DNA of 52,206 nt, from the NCBI RefSeq assembly GCF_029167375.1, contig NZ_JARFTP010000028.1:1-52206 (forward strand), given 5' to 3'. The translations under genes were made by a program, and so were the position numbers. This stretch comes from Tsukamurella sp. 8F. GTDB taxonomy: Bacteria > Actinomycetota > Actinomycetes > Mycobacteriales > Mycobacteriaceae. Below the pieces are notes generated by a model. The model searched no databases, was not told the DNA's origin, and saw nothing but the letters and a program-made list of their open reading frames with translations. Each line of letters opens with the position of its first letter. Within the stretch, counting starts at the first letter, position 1. Below are positions 41,556 through 49,348 of the stretch, in pieces.

Positions 41556-42464
41556 TCACCGGTAGCGGTCCGTCATCCTCGGGTCGGTCTCCCACCACAG
41601 CCCGGTCGTGGGCTCGTCGCCCGGACGCTCCTCGGAGGCCGCGTCGATCGCCGCGTCTGCGCGAGCCTGCCGCCGCGAGTCCTCCCGACGCAGCGCGGTC
41701 ATCAGCAGCATGAGGAAGGGCAGACCGAAGACATCGGCGAGCAGCCACAGCATGCCCGCGCCGACGGTCTGTGAGAGGCGGAGCTGTGCGGTGTCGGTCA
41801 GGCCGAGGCCGGCGTAATAGATGGTGTCCATGGTCGGCCCGAGCCAGACGACGATGCCGAGCACGCCGTCGGCCAGCGACTCCACGAGCGTGATGAGCAG
41901 CGACAGGCTCTGCGGATAGCGCCTGGGCACGGGGTCGGCCTGGGTGCGCGAGTAGTAGTAGCCGACGCCGACGGCGAGCAGCCACCCTCGCGTGAGGACG
42001 TCGAGCGCGGGGTGCGCGAGAGCCGTGGTGTTCCACGAGGTGAACAGCAGCACCCACGGGGTCACGAGGAGCAGCCCCGACGCGACGGCCGGGTGCGTGA
42101 CCGCCTTGGCGGGCGCCGAACGCAGGAACCGCTCGCCGCGTCGCCGCAGGTGTGTGGGCAGGTTCCCCCCGATGACGGTGACCGGCATCCCCGACGCGAG
42201 CAGGAGCGGAACGCAGTACAGCAGCACCGTGATCTCGAGGGCCCGGGCCCAGAACAGGTGCGGGGCGTAGGCGTGGATCGGCCCGCATGCGAGGATGGCA
42301 AGCATTGCACAACCAGTTGTGCAAGCAATCCGACGGGCACCAGGCACCGCGAAGCGGCTACGGCGGGCGGAGGCCAGGTAGACGACGGCGAGTGCGATAG
42401 ACGCCAGGCCTACAGGGTCCGGATGCCATGTCGTCCACGCTGCGGACGGGATAGCGATGCTCAC
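41556..42464 (-). CDS. Cytochrome c oxidase assembly protein, CtaG (caa3) family
   Basis: A 302-residue integral membrane protein with about seven helices, matching the CtaG_Cox/caa3_CtaG family. It has conserved polar residues in membrane segments (HAYAPHLFWARALE, the TSWNTTALAHPALD stretch and GPTMDTIYYAG). Family members take part in copper delivery or cytochrome oxidase assembly; the His residues could bind metal. The C-terminus is a cytoplasmic charged tail ending in TDRYR. It is divergent from lpqI and convergent with the lipoprotein gene. There are no oxidase subunit genes in the window, so a direct role in respiration is inferred only from the family. Confidence 0.85.
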   Translation of the reverse strand: MSIAIPSAAWTTWHPDPVGLASIALAVVYLASARRSRFAVPGARRIACTTGCAMLAILACGPIHAYAPHLFWARALEITVLLYCVPLLLASGMPVTVIGGNLPTHLRRRGERFLRSAPAKAVTHPAVASGLLLVTPWVLLFTSWNTTALAHPALDVLTRGWLLAVGVGYYYSRTQADPVPRRYPQSLSLLITLVESLADGVLGIVVWLGPTMDTIYYAGLGLTDTAQLRLSQTVGAGMLWLLADVFGLPFLMLLMTALRREDSRRQARADAAIDAASEERPGDEPTTGLWWETDPRMTDRYR

Positions 42465-42547
42465 GCGCGCACGGTAGGAGCGTGCCGCTGAGGCCGCGCT
42501 TAGCCCGCGCTGTGCAGGCCCGCCGAATCAGCTGCCAGACTGGTCGG

Positions 42548-43747
42548 GTGCGTACCACCCGGATACCGGCCCTGACCGCGGCACTGGCCGCCTGCGTCGC
42601 GATCACCTCGTGCGGCAGCGACAGCGGCGTGGCGAGCACGTCGACACCCGCGCCCGTGACGTCTCGGGCGACGGGCGCTGCGGCGCCGACGTCTGCGACC
42701 TCGCCGAGCGCCGCCTCCAGTGCCCCCGCGCCGTCGGGTGCCGCGACCTGCGCCGCGCAGCAGCACTACCTCGATTCGCTGACGCTGCGGCAGAAGCTGG
42801 GGCAGCTGCTGGTGGTGGGCGTGACGGGTGCCGCGGACGCACGCTCGGCGGTGGCGCGTGGCGTCGGTGGCGTGTTCATCGGCAGCTGGACCGATCAGTC
42901 GGTGTTCAGCGGCGGTGTGCTGCAATCGATCTCATCCGCCGCGAAGGTCCCACCGATGGTCACCATCGACGAGGAGGGTGGCCGGGTCTCGCGCCTGCCC
43001 GGGGCCGACCTGCCCTCGGCGCGTCGGCTGGCGGCGACGATGAGCCCGGCTCAGACGCGTGCCGAGGGCAAGCGGGTCGGCGCCCTGCTGGCGAAAGCCG
43101 GGATCACGGTCGACTTCGCTCCTGACGCCGATGTGAGCGACGAGGCCGCCGACGACGTCATCGGGGACCGGTCGTTCTCGAACGACCCGCAGAAGGTCGC
43201 GCAGTACGCCGCGGCGTTCGCGGCGGGACTGCGTGACGCCGGGATCTACCCCGTCTATAAGCATTTCCCCGGTCACGGGCACGGCTCGGGCGACTCCCAC
43301 AAGGGCTCGGTCACGACGCCTCCGCTGTCGGCGATGAAGACCGACGACCTGGTGCCCTTCCGTGCGGTCGCGGGTGAGGACGCGGGCGTGATGGTGGGGC
43401 ACCTCGAGGTCCCGGGCCTCACCGGCGGGCTGCCCGCCAGCCTGAGCCCGGCGGCGATGTCGCTGCTGCGCGAGGGCGCCGGATACGGGGCGAAGGCGCA
43501 CACCGGGCCGATCTTCACCGACGACCTATCCGGTATGGCTGCGATCAGTGGCAGCTACTCGATCGCGCAGGCCGTCACCAAGGCGATCACCGCGGGCGCC
43601 GATGTGGCGCTGTGGATCACGACCGACGACCTGTCCGGGGTGCTGGACACGTTGACCGCGGCGGTGCGGTCCGGAAAGCTCCCGCGCAGGGCGGTGGACG
43701 CCTCGGTGCTGCGGGTCGCGGCCGTGAAGCACCTGGCACGCTGCTGA
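42548..43747 (+). CDS. lpqI: LpqI-like lipoprotein beta-N-acetylglucosaminidase (GH3)
   Basis: A 399-residue lipoprotein with signal peptide and lipobox AITSC (Cys 22) and a Ser/Thr/Pro/Ala linker to about residue 65. The NagZ-type GH3 domain follows. The substrate/acid-base loop KHFPGHGHGSGDSHKGSV has the His-Asp dyad, and FTDDLSGM carries the nucleophile Asp. It should cleave GlcNAc from muropeptides in wall recycling at the outer face. It is positionally equivalent to M. tuberculosis LpqI (Rv0237). The GTG at 42548 is set by the signal peptide; an upstream in-frame start would add a non-hydrophobic leader. A CAGACT box 6 nt before the GTG suggests a leaderless transcript. Confidence 0.92.
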   Translation: MRTTRIPALTAALAACVAITSCGSDSGVASTSTPAPVTSRATGAAAPTSATSPSAASSAPAPSGAATCAAQQHYLDSLTLRQKLGQLLVVGVTGAADARSAVARGVGGVFIGSWTDQSVFSGGVLQSISSAAKVPPMVTIDEEGGRVSRLPGADLPSARRLAATMSPAQTRAEGKRVGALLAKAGITVDFAPDADVSDEAADDVIGDRSFSNDPQKVAQYAAAFAAGLRDAGIYPVYKHFPGHGHGSGDSHKGSVTTPPLSAMKTDDLVPFRAVAGEDAGVMVGHLEVPGLTGGLPASLSPAAMSLLREGAGYGAKAHTGPIFTDDLSGMAAISGSYSIAQAVTKAITAGADVALWITTDDLSGVLDTLTAAVRSGKLPRRAVDASVLRVAAVKHLARC

Positions 43748-43767
43748 TCCGCTCCTCCGGCTACGAA

Positions 43768-43783
43768 CTTACCCATCAGTAAG
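43768..43783. promoter_or_regulatory. TetR operator, copy 1 (autoregulation site)
   Basis: CTTAC (43768-43772), 6-nt spacer, GTAAG (43779-43783). The same arms and spacing occur at 46778-46793 between fabG4 and fadA2. Here it abuts a TAGAGT -10 (43785-43790) 34 bp before the tetR start, so binding would repress the regulator itself. Confidence 0.7.
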
Positions 43784-43817
43784 GTAGAGTCTCGGCGAAG
43801 ACTCGAGGAGGGTTGAC

Positions 43818-44417
43818 GTGGCCGGTGGCACCAAACGTCTGCCGCGCGCGGTGCGTGAGCAGCAGATGCTCGATGCGGCCGTTAAGGTGTTCTCCAGCAA
43901 CGGGTTCTATGAGACCTCGATGGACGCGGTCGCGCGCGAGGCCAACATCAGCAAGCCGATGCTGTACCTGTACTACGGCTCCAAGGACGAGCTCTTCGCC
44001 GCGTGCGTCAGCCGTGAGGCCGCCCGGTTCATGCAGTCCATGGAACTCGACGCCGACGCCTCCCAACCCGCTGCGCAGTTGCTGCGCTCGGTCATCGCCG
44101 GCTTCCTCAAGTACGTCGATGCCCACCGCGACGCGTGGCGGGTGATGTATCGCGAAGCCACCGGCCAGGCGGCGTTCGCGGAGATCGCGCACGCGAATCG
44201 CGAACGCGTTGTCGAGGTCACGGCGATGCTGCTCCGCGAGGCATCCAAGTACGCGCCCGAGGACACCGACTTCACCCTGTACGCCGTCGCACTCGTGGGG
44301 TCCGGCGAAGCCATAGCGGACCGTCTCGCCGCCGGATACACCGAGCTCGACCGCGCGGTGGAGATCATGTACTCGTTCATCTGGGGCGGCATCCGCGGCG
44401 ACAGTCGCTCGGTCTGA
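43818..44417 (+). CDS. TetR-family regulator, Rv0238-like
   Basis: A 199-residue TetR repressor. The N-terminal helix-turn-helix is MDAVAREANISKPMLYLYYG, near residues 35-55; the remainder is the ligand and dimer domain with conserved RVMYREATGQ. GGAGGG lies 6 nt before the GTG start. The position matches Rv0238, between lpqI and htdX. In M. tuberculosis a vapBC pair (Rv0239-Rv0240) follows; it is absent here. The palindrome ahead of this gene recurs in the fabG4/fadA2 gap 2.4 kb downstream, so it most likely controls the htdX-fabG4 and fadA2 units together with itself, with an acyl-CoA as the probable inducer (inference). Confidence 0.9.
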   Translation: MAGGTKRLPRAVREQQMLDAAVKVFSSNGFYETSMDAVAREANISKPMLYLYYGSKDELFAACVSREAARFMQSMELDADASQPAAQLLRSVIAGFLKYVDAHRDAWRVMYREATGQAAFAEIAHANRERVVEVTAMLLREASKYAPEDTDFTLYAVALVGSGEAIADRLAAGYTELDRAVEIMYSFIWGGIRGDSRSV

Positions 44418-44435
44418 CGCGGGGCTGAAAGCACT

Positions 44436-44468
44436 GTCGGCCGCACCCGGAATCCGGATGCGGCCGAC
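44436..44468. terminator. Bidirectional terminator, tetR/htdX
   Basis: GTCGGCCGCA (44436-44445) pairs exactly with TGCGGCCGAC (44459-44468), with a CCGG/CCGG extension inside. It lies in the 62-bp gap between the two convergent stops. Confidence 0.8.
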
Positions 44469-44479
44469 GGTGGCTCCGG

Positions 44480-45367
44480 CTACAGCGGCGTCACTACTCC
44501 CGTGACGTGCGGGAAGCCCTTCTTCCGGTCACGGGCCACGATCTCCCAGCCGTTGTCGTCTGTCTGCTTGCTGTACAGCGCGATTCGTGCAGGAAGGACG
44601 ACGGGCTTGCCGAAGCGCACCGTATACGTCGCGGCGTCCGGGATGCGTCCCTCGACGAGCCGCAGGATCGCCGCCGCCGTCCATGCACCGTGCGCGATCG
44701 ACGACGGGAACCCGAATGCCTTGCCGCCCAACGGCGACATGTGGATGGGGTTGCGGTCACCGCTCACGGAGGCGTAGCGCCGGATGAGGCCACCGTCGAC
44801 CGACAGGTATGCGTCCGGCGGGCCGGGCTTCGCCTGCTTGGGCGGCTCGGGCGCAGGCTCGTCGGACGGCGACGTGCGCTGTTGGATGAGCATCGTCGAC
44901 ACCTCGGAGGCCACGGACTCTCCTGCCTCATCCAAGAATTCGGTGACGAAGTCGAGAAGCATGCCCTTGCGGTGCTCCCGGAGGTTACCGACCGACGTCC
45001 GCAGGGACAGTCGTTCGCCGATCGCGATCGCCCGGCGCCGCGTGATCGTGTTCTCGACGTGTACGGAACCCACCGCCGCGGCGGGGAAGTCATCGGCGAG
45101 GAACAGGTCCATGATGAGCGGGAAGCTCAGCACGTAGAGGTACATGATCGGCACCTCGCCGGTGTTGTTCAGCCCCACCACATCGCAGTAGTCGGTGACC
45201 CGGTCCGCGTCCACCGTGACGTCGAGACCCACACTGCGCGTAGGCAATCGGGTCTCGGCCTTCAGCTTTCCCTGCTTGCCCACGACAGGCAGGATGCCGC
45301 GCAGACCGCGCGCCATGATGCCGAGGGAGGAGGGCGGCCCCGACAGGATGGTCACGTTCTCGCCCAC
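44480..45367 (-). CDS. htdX: HtdX-like (3R)-hydroxyacyl dehydratase (MaoC-like double hotdog)
   Basis: A 295-residue enzyme with two hotdog domains. The C-terminal one carries the hydratase-2 motif YASVSGDRNPIHMSPLGGKA with its Asp/His catalytic pair, followed by FGFPSSIAHGAW. It dehydrates (3R)-hydroxyacyl thioesters or hydrates trans-2-enoyl thioesters. In M. tuberculosis, HtdX (Rv0241c) is encoded beside FabG4 (Rv0242c), as here. The GTG at 45367 begins 1 nt after the fabG4 stop, with GGGGG within fabG4 as ribosome site, so both are made from one mRNA. With FabG4 it forms two steps of a fatty-acid elongation or degradation cycle. Confidence 0.92.
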   Translation of the reverse strand: MGENVTILSGPPSSLGIMARGLRGILPVVGKQGKLKAETRLPTRSVGLDVTVDADRVTDYCDVVGLNNTGEVPIMYLYVLSFPLIMDLFLADDFPAAAVGSVHVENTITRRRAIAIGERLSLRTSVGNLREHRKGMLLDFVTEFLDEAGESVASEVSTMLIQQRTSPSDEPAPEPPKQAKPGPPDAYLSVDGGLIRRYASVSGDRNPIHMSPLGGKAFGFPSSIAHGAWTAAAILRLVEGRIPDAATYTVRFGKPVVLPARIALYSKQTDDNGWEIVARDRKKGFPHVTGVVTPL

Positions 45368-45368
45368 G

Positions 45369-46727
45369 TCACGCCCCCAGCAGGCTCTGGCCGCAGACGC
45401 GAACGACGTTGCCCGTCACGGCGGCCGACGACGGTGCCGCGAAGTACGCGACGGTCTCCGCGACATCGACGGTCTGGCCGCCCTGCTGCAGCGAGTTCAT
45501 CAGGCGGCCGGCCTGGCGGGTCGCCAGCGGGATCGCGGCGGTCATCGCGGTCTCGATGAAGCCCGGCGCCACCGCGTTGATGGTGATGCCCTTCTTCGCG
45601 AGGACAGGTGTGTAGGCGTCGACGATGCCGATCACGCCCGCCTTGGTGGTGCCGTAGTTCGTCTGGCCCCGGTTGCCCGCGATGCCGGCGATCGACGATA
45701 CGTCGACGACGGAGCCGCCCTCCTTGAGGGCGTCCTCGGCCAGCAGCGAGTCGACGAGCTGCTTGGGCGCCTTGAGGTTCACGGCCACCACGGCGTTCCA
45801 CCGGCTCTCGTCCATGTTGGCGAGCAGCTTGTCGCGGGTGATACCGGCGTTGTTGACGACGATGTCGAGGCCGTTGTGGCGAGCCTTGACGTGCTCGGCG
45901 ATCTTCTGCCCGGCATCGTCGGCGGTGACGTCGAGAGGGAGCGCGGTCCCGGACACCTTGTTGGCGACCTCGGACAGGGCCTCGCCCGCGGCCGGGATGT
46001 CGGCGACGATCACGTGCGCGCCGTCGCGCGAGAGCACCTCGGCGATGGTCGCGCCGATGCCGCGCGCGGCACCGGTGACCAGGGCGACCTTGCCGGCGAG
46101 TGGCTTGTCCCAGTCGGCGGGCGCCTCGGCGTCCTTGTCGGTCACGCGGATGACCTGCGCGTCCACGTAGGCCGACTTGCCGGACAGCAGGAAGCGCAGC
46201 GTCGATGCGAGCCCCGAGACGCCGGTGGGGGCGTCCGGATGCACGTACACGAGCTGTGCGGTCGCGCCGTTGCGGAGCTCCTTGGCCACGGAGCGGGTGA
46301 AGCCCTCCAGTGCACGCTGGACGATGTGCTCGTCGGCGTCCTCGATCAGCTCGGGGGTCGTGCCGAGCACGACGAGGCGCGCGCTGTTGGCGAGAGCGCG
46401 CATCTGCGGTCCGAAGAACTCGAAGAGTCCCACGAGCTGCTCGATGCTGGTGACGCCCGTGGCGTCGAAGACCGCGCCACCGAGCTTCTCGGCGTTCTTG
46501 CCCCCGGCGTTGTTGACGACCAGGTCGTAGTCCGAGAGGAGCTCGCGTACGGGCTCGACGAGGCGGCCCGTGCCGCCGAGCAGGACGGGTCCGGCCAGGG
46601 CCGGCTTGCCCGCCTGGTAGCGGCGCAGCGTCGGCGGCTGGGGAAGGCCGAGGCGGCTCGCGAGGAAGGAACCGGGCCCGGACTTCACGAAGTCGGCGTA
46701 GAAGTCTTTGCTGGGTGCGTCTGCCAT
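45369..46727 (-). CDS. fabG4: High-molecular-weight 3-oxoacyl-(acyl-carrier-protein/CoA) reductase FabG4
   Basis: A 452-residue SDR enzyme of the HMwFabG class. The N-terminal ~210 residues are a flavodoxin-like domain without catalytic residues ([13 protein letters not shown]). The C-terminal ketoreductase has the cofactor motif [16 protein letters not shown], and the catalytic Ser-Tyr-Lys within [13 protein letters not shown] and TNYGTTKAG. It reduces 3-ketoacyl-CoA, preferring NADH in M. tuberculosis FabG4. The ATG at 46727 has AGGT 8 nt upstream; an in-frame ATG at 46742 lacks this. It is co-transcribed with htdX and divergent from fadA2, sharing the palindromic operator at 46778-46793 about 50 bp upstream. 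Confidence 0.94.
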   Translation of the reverse strand: MADAPSKDFYADFVKSGPGSFLASRLGLPQPPTLRRYQAGKPALAGPVLLGGTGRLVEPVRELLSDYDLVVNNAGGKNAEKLGGAVFDATGVTSIEQLVGLFEFFGPQMRALANSARLVVLGTTPELIEDADEHIVQRALEGFTRSVAKELRNGATAQLVYVHPDAPTGVSGLASTLRFLLSGKSAYVDAQVIRVTDKDAEAPADWDKPLAGKVALVTGAARGIGATIAEVLSRDGAHVIVADIPAAGEALSEVANKVSGTALPLDVTADDAGQKIAEHVKARHNGLDIVVNNAGITRDKLLANMDESRWNAVVAVNLKAPKQLVDSLLAEDALKEGGSVVDVSSIAGIAGNRGQTNYGTTKAGVIGIVDAYTPVLAKKGITINAVAPGFIETAMTAAIPLATRQAGRLMNSLQQGGQTVDVAETVAYFAAPSSAAVTGNVVRVCGQSLLGA

Positions 46728-46777
46728 GTGGGTGTACCTCATCCGTGTGGCGTTTCCGATAGGCTATCGACAAGCAA

Positions 46778-46793
46778 CTTACTCCAGAGTAAG
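46778..46793. promoter_or_regulatory. TetR operator, copy 2 (fabG4/fadA2 divergon)
   Basis: A perfect palindrome: CTTACTC (46778-46784), CA, GAGTAAG (46787-46793). It shares arms and spacing with the site at 43768-43783 in front of the Rv0238-like tetR gene. Flanks also agree (AACTTAC on the left). One site could control both divergent promoters. Confidence 0.75.
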
Positions 46794-46837
46794 AATACGC
46801 GTCATCAGACGTGATCGACACACATGGGAGATGTTCT

Positions 46838-48121
46838 GTGGTCAACTCCACCAACCGGCCGGTCGCCATTCTGGGCGGCAACCGGATTCCATTCGCCCGG
46901 TCGGACAAGGCCTATGCCAAGGCCTCCAACCAGGACATGTTCACCGCAGCTCTGAACGGGCTGGTCAGCCGCTTCAATCTGCAGGGTGAGCAGCTGGGCG
47001 CGGTCGTCGGCGGCGCAGTCCTCAAGCACAGCCGCGACTTCAACCTGATCCGCGAGAGCGTGCTCGGCAGCCCGCTGTCGCCGTACACCCCGGCATTCGA
47101 CGTGCAGCAGGCGTGCGCGACCGGCCTGCAGGCGATCAACACCGTCGCCCAGGGGATCGCGGCCGGTCGCTTCGACGTGGGCGTCGGTGGCGGCACGGAC
47201 ACCACGTCCGATGCCCCTATCGGCGTATCCGAGGGCATGCGCAAGGTGCTACTCGAGGTCAACCGCGCGAAGACACCGCTCGACCGCGTGAAGCTACTCG
47301 GCAAGCTGCCGGCGAACCTGGGGATCGACATCCCCCGCAACGGCGAGCCGCGCACCGGCATGTCCATGGGCGAGCACGCCGCTATCACGGCCAAGGAGTT
47401 CGGGATCGCGCGCGGCGACCAGGACGAGCTCGCATACCTGTCGCATGTCAACATGGCCAAGGCGTACGACCGCGGCTTCTTCGATGACCTGATCACGCCG
47501 TACCTGGGCCTCACACGTGACGACAACCTGCGTCCCGGGTCGACCGTCGAGAAGCTCGCGACGCTCAAGCCGGTCTTCGGGGTGTCGCTCGGCGACGCGA
47601 CGATGACCGCCGGCAACTCGACGCCGCTCACCGACGGCGCGTCGGCGGTGCTGCTGTCGTCCGACGAGTGGGCCGCCGAGAAGGGGCTGCCCGTGCTCGC
47701 GCACCTCGTCGACGTCGAGTACGCCGCGGTCGACTATGTGAACGGCAAGGACGGCCTGTTGATGGCGCCGACCTACGCGGTGCCGAAGCTGCTCGCCCGC
47801 AACGGTCTGACGCTGCAGGACTTCGACTTCTACGAGATCCACGAGGCGTTCGCGTCCGTGGTGCTGGCGACCTTGCAGGCGTGGGAGTCCGAGGAGTACT
47901 GCCGCGAGCGTCTGGGGCTCGAGGTGCCGTTGGGCTCGATCGACCGCAGCAAGCTCAACGTGAACGGCTCCTCGCTCGCCGCAGGCCACCCGTTCGCCGC
48001 GACCGGCGGGCGCATCGTCGCCTCGGCGGCGAAGCAGATCGCCGAGAACGGCGGCGGCCGCGCTCTTGTCTCCATCTGCGCTGCCGGCGGCCAGGGCATC
48101 ACAGCGATCATCGAGGCCTGA
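46838..48121 (+). CDS. fadA2: Acetyl-CoA acetyltransferase FadA2
   Basis: A 427-residue thiolase. The acyl-accepting Cys 93 is in VQQACATGLQAIN, the His 384 motif is AAGHPFAATGGR and the second Cys 414 is in SICAAGGQG. It joins or cleaves acyl-CoA by Claisen chemistry, the last step of beta-oxidation or the first of condensation. It is equivalent to Rv0243. The GTG at 46838 has GGGAG 8 nt upstream; GTG at 46811 does not. It is divergent from fabG4-htdX. Together thiolase, reductase and dehydratase supply three of the four beta-oxidation/elongation chemistries, controlled by the shared operator. Confidence 0.93.
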   Translation: MVNSTNRPVAILGGNRIPFARSDKAYAKASNQDMFTAALNGLVSRFNLQGEQLGAVVGGAVLKHSRDFNLIRESVLGSPLSPYTPAFDVQQACATGLQAINTVAQGIAAGRFDVGVGGGTDTTSDAPIGVSEGMRKVLLEVNRAKTPLDRVKLLGKLPANLGIDIPRNGEPRTGMSMGEHAAITAKEFGIARGDQDELAYLSHVNMAKAYDRGFFDDLITPYLGLTRDDNLRPGSTVEKLATLKPVFGVSLGDATMTAGNSTPLTDGASAVLLSSDEWAAEKGLPVLAHLVDVEYAAVDYVNGKDGLLMAPTYAVPKLLARNGLTLQDFDFYEIHEAFASVVLATLQAWESEEYCRERLGLEVPLGSIDRSKLNVNGSSLAAGHPFAATGGRIVASAAKQIAENGGGRALVSICAAGGQGITAIIEA

Positions 48122-48130
48122 CCCTCGCTC

Positions 48131-48178
48131 CCCGCAGCTGTCTCGCTCCCGCAATCGCTGGCGCGAGACAGCTGCGGG
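48131..48178. terminator. fadA2 terminator with perfect 16-bp stem
   Basis: CCCGCAGCTGTCTCGC (48131-48146) pairs exactly with GCGAGACAGCTGCGGG (48163-48178), with a 16-nt loop. It starts 10 bp after the fadA2 stop and can also serve the convergent acyltransferase gene, which ends at 48217. Confidence 0.88.
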
Positions 48179-48216
48179 CCCCGGTTCCACCCCGCTACGA
48201 CCGCGGGACGAGCGGG

Positions 48217-49329
48217 TCAGACGGCCGCGGGACGACGCGCACGCGTGGCGCGGTGGAGGCGGTCTACGCCGGTGCGCAGGGCCCAGGCGAGGGGAACGGT
48301 GACGGCGGTCGTCACGGCGACGATCGGCCACACCTGTCCCCGGAACAGAGACCACCCGAACACGTCGAGGACCACGACGTCCATCACCATCACGTGGATC
48401 AGGAAGTACTCGTAGCTGATATCGCCCAGCCACACCATGATCCGACTTCCCAGAACCCGCGTGGCCACCGAATTCCCCGAGCCGAAGGCGAGTGGGGTGA
48501 CCATCGCCGCTCCGAACGCGGCGTAGAGCGCGAGCTTCACGGCACCCTGCCACGCGGAGGGCCGGGACAGGTCGATCGGCCCGGCGAGCCCGCTCATCAA
48601 CAGGGCATATGCGGCGACCGCCGAAGCGGCGCAGCCCCAGGATCCCCACGCGGGCAATCGGACCGGGCCGGCGACGGCGAGCGCCGCACCCGCCGCGAAG
48701 CACACTCCGAAGGTCGGGGGCCATGTCCGCGACGTATCGTCGAGCACCGTCGTTCCGCAGGTGAACGCGACCCACCCCAACGACAGTGCGGCGATCGCCG
48801 CCAGCCCGACGAGGGGCCTCCAGAGCCGAAAGCCACTGCGGGACGCCATGACGAGCCATGAACCGAGTATCGGGAGTACGAGGTAGAAGGCGACCTCGAC
48901 GCACATGCTCCAGGTCTGGGTGAGTCCCGTCTTCACATGCCCCGGGCCGTACATCTGCACGAACAGCATGTGCCGCAGGTAGCCGCCCACCCCATGACCG
49001 GAGTGGGTGCCGTCCGCTCGCACCGTGTAGATCAGGTACACCACGCTGACCACGAGCCAGTAACCCGGCACGACGCGCCAGAAGCGGTGAGCGCCGTACC
49101 GGCGCACCGACGGAGCCGCAGAACCCGCCCGCGCGGCGGAGATCCAAGGCCGCGCGAGCAGGAATCCGGAGAGCGTGAAGAACACCGGGACCGCGGCGTC
49201 GAGCCTAGCGAATGCCGCGCCGTGCCAGTCCGGCGTGAAGTCGCCGGCCCAGAACGCCGCATGCGTGACGCATACCGCGAACGCCGCGACGGCACGGAGC
49301 CCCGTGAGCGAGTCGATCCGGTCTCTCAC
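48217..49329 (-). CDS. Acyltransferase 3 family membrane protein
   Basis: A 370-residue integral membrane O-acyltransferase, a paralogue of the TmaT-like protein at 34524. It shows the opening RIDSLTGLRAVAAFAVCVTH with the conserved Arg and His, FFTLSGFLLARPW, RFWRVVPGYWLVV, and about ten helices. It is shorter and lacks the basic tail. The start GTG at 49329 has no strong ribosome site and lies 19 bp after the YhgE/Pip stop, so it may be translated from the same mRNA. The acyl acceptor is unknown (glycan, lipid or peptidoglycan). Confidence 0.85.
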   Translation of the reverse strand: MRDRIDSLTGLRAVAAFAVCVTHAAFWAGDFTPDWHGAAFARLDAAVPVFFTLSGFLLARPWISAARAGSAAPSVRRYGAHRFWRVVPGYWLVVSVVYLIYTVRADGTHSGHGVGGYLRHMLFVQMYGPGHVKTGLTQTWSMCVEVAFYLVLPILGSWLVMASRSGFRLWRPLVGLAAIAALSLGWVAFTCGTTVLDDTSRTWPPTFGVCFAAGAALAVAGPVRLPAWGSWGCAASAVAAYALLMSGLAGPIDLSRPSAWQGAVKLALYAAFGAAMVTPLAFGSGNSVATRVLGSRIMVWLGDISYEYFLIHVMVMDVVVLDVFGWSLFRGQVWPIVAVTTAVTVPLAWALRTGVDRLHRATRARRPAAV

Positions 49330-49348
49330 GTCGACATGCTCACGCCGG

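Noticed and set aside
44418-44479. A vapBC toxin-antitoxin pair, as found here in M. tuberculosis
   Set aside because: The gap is 62 bp and contains only a terminator; the pair is absent.
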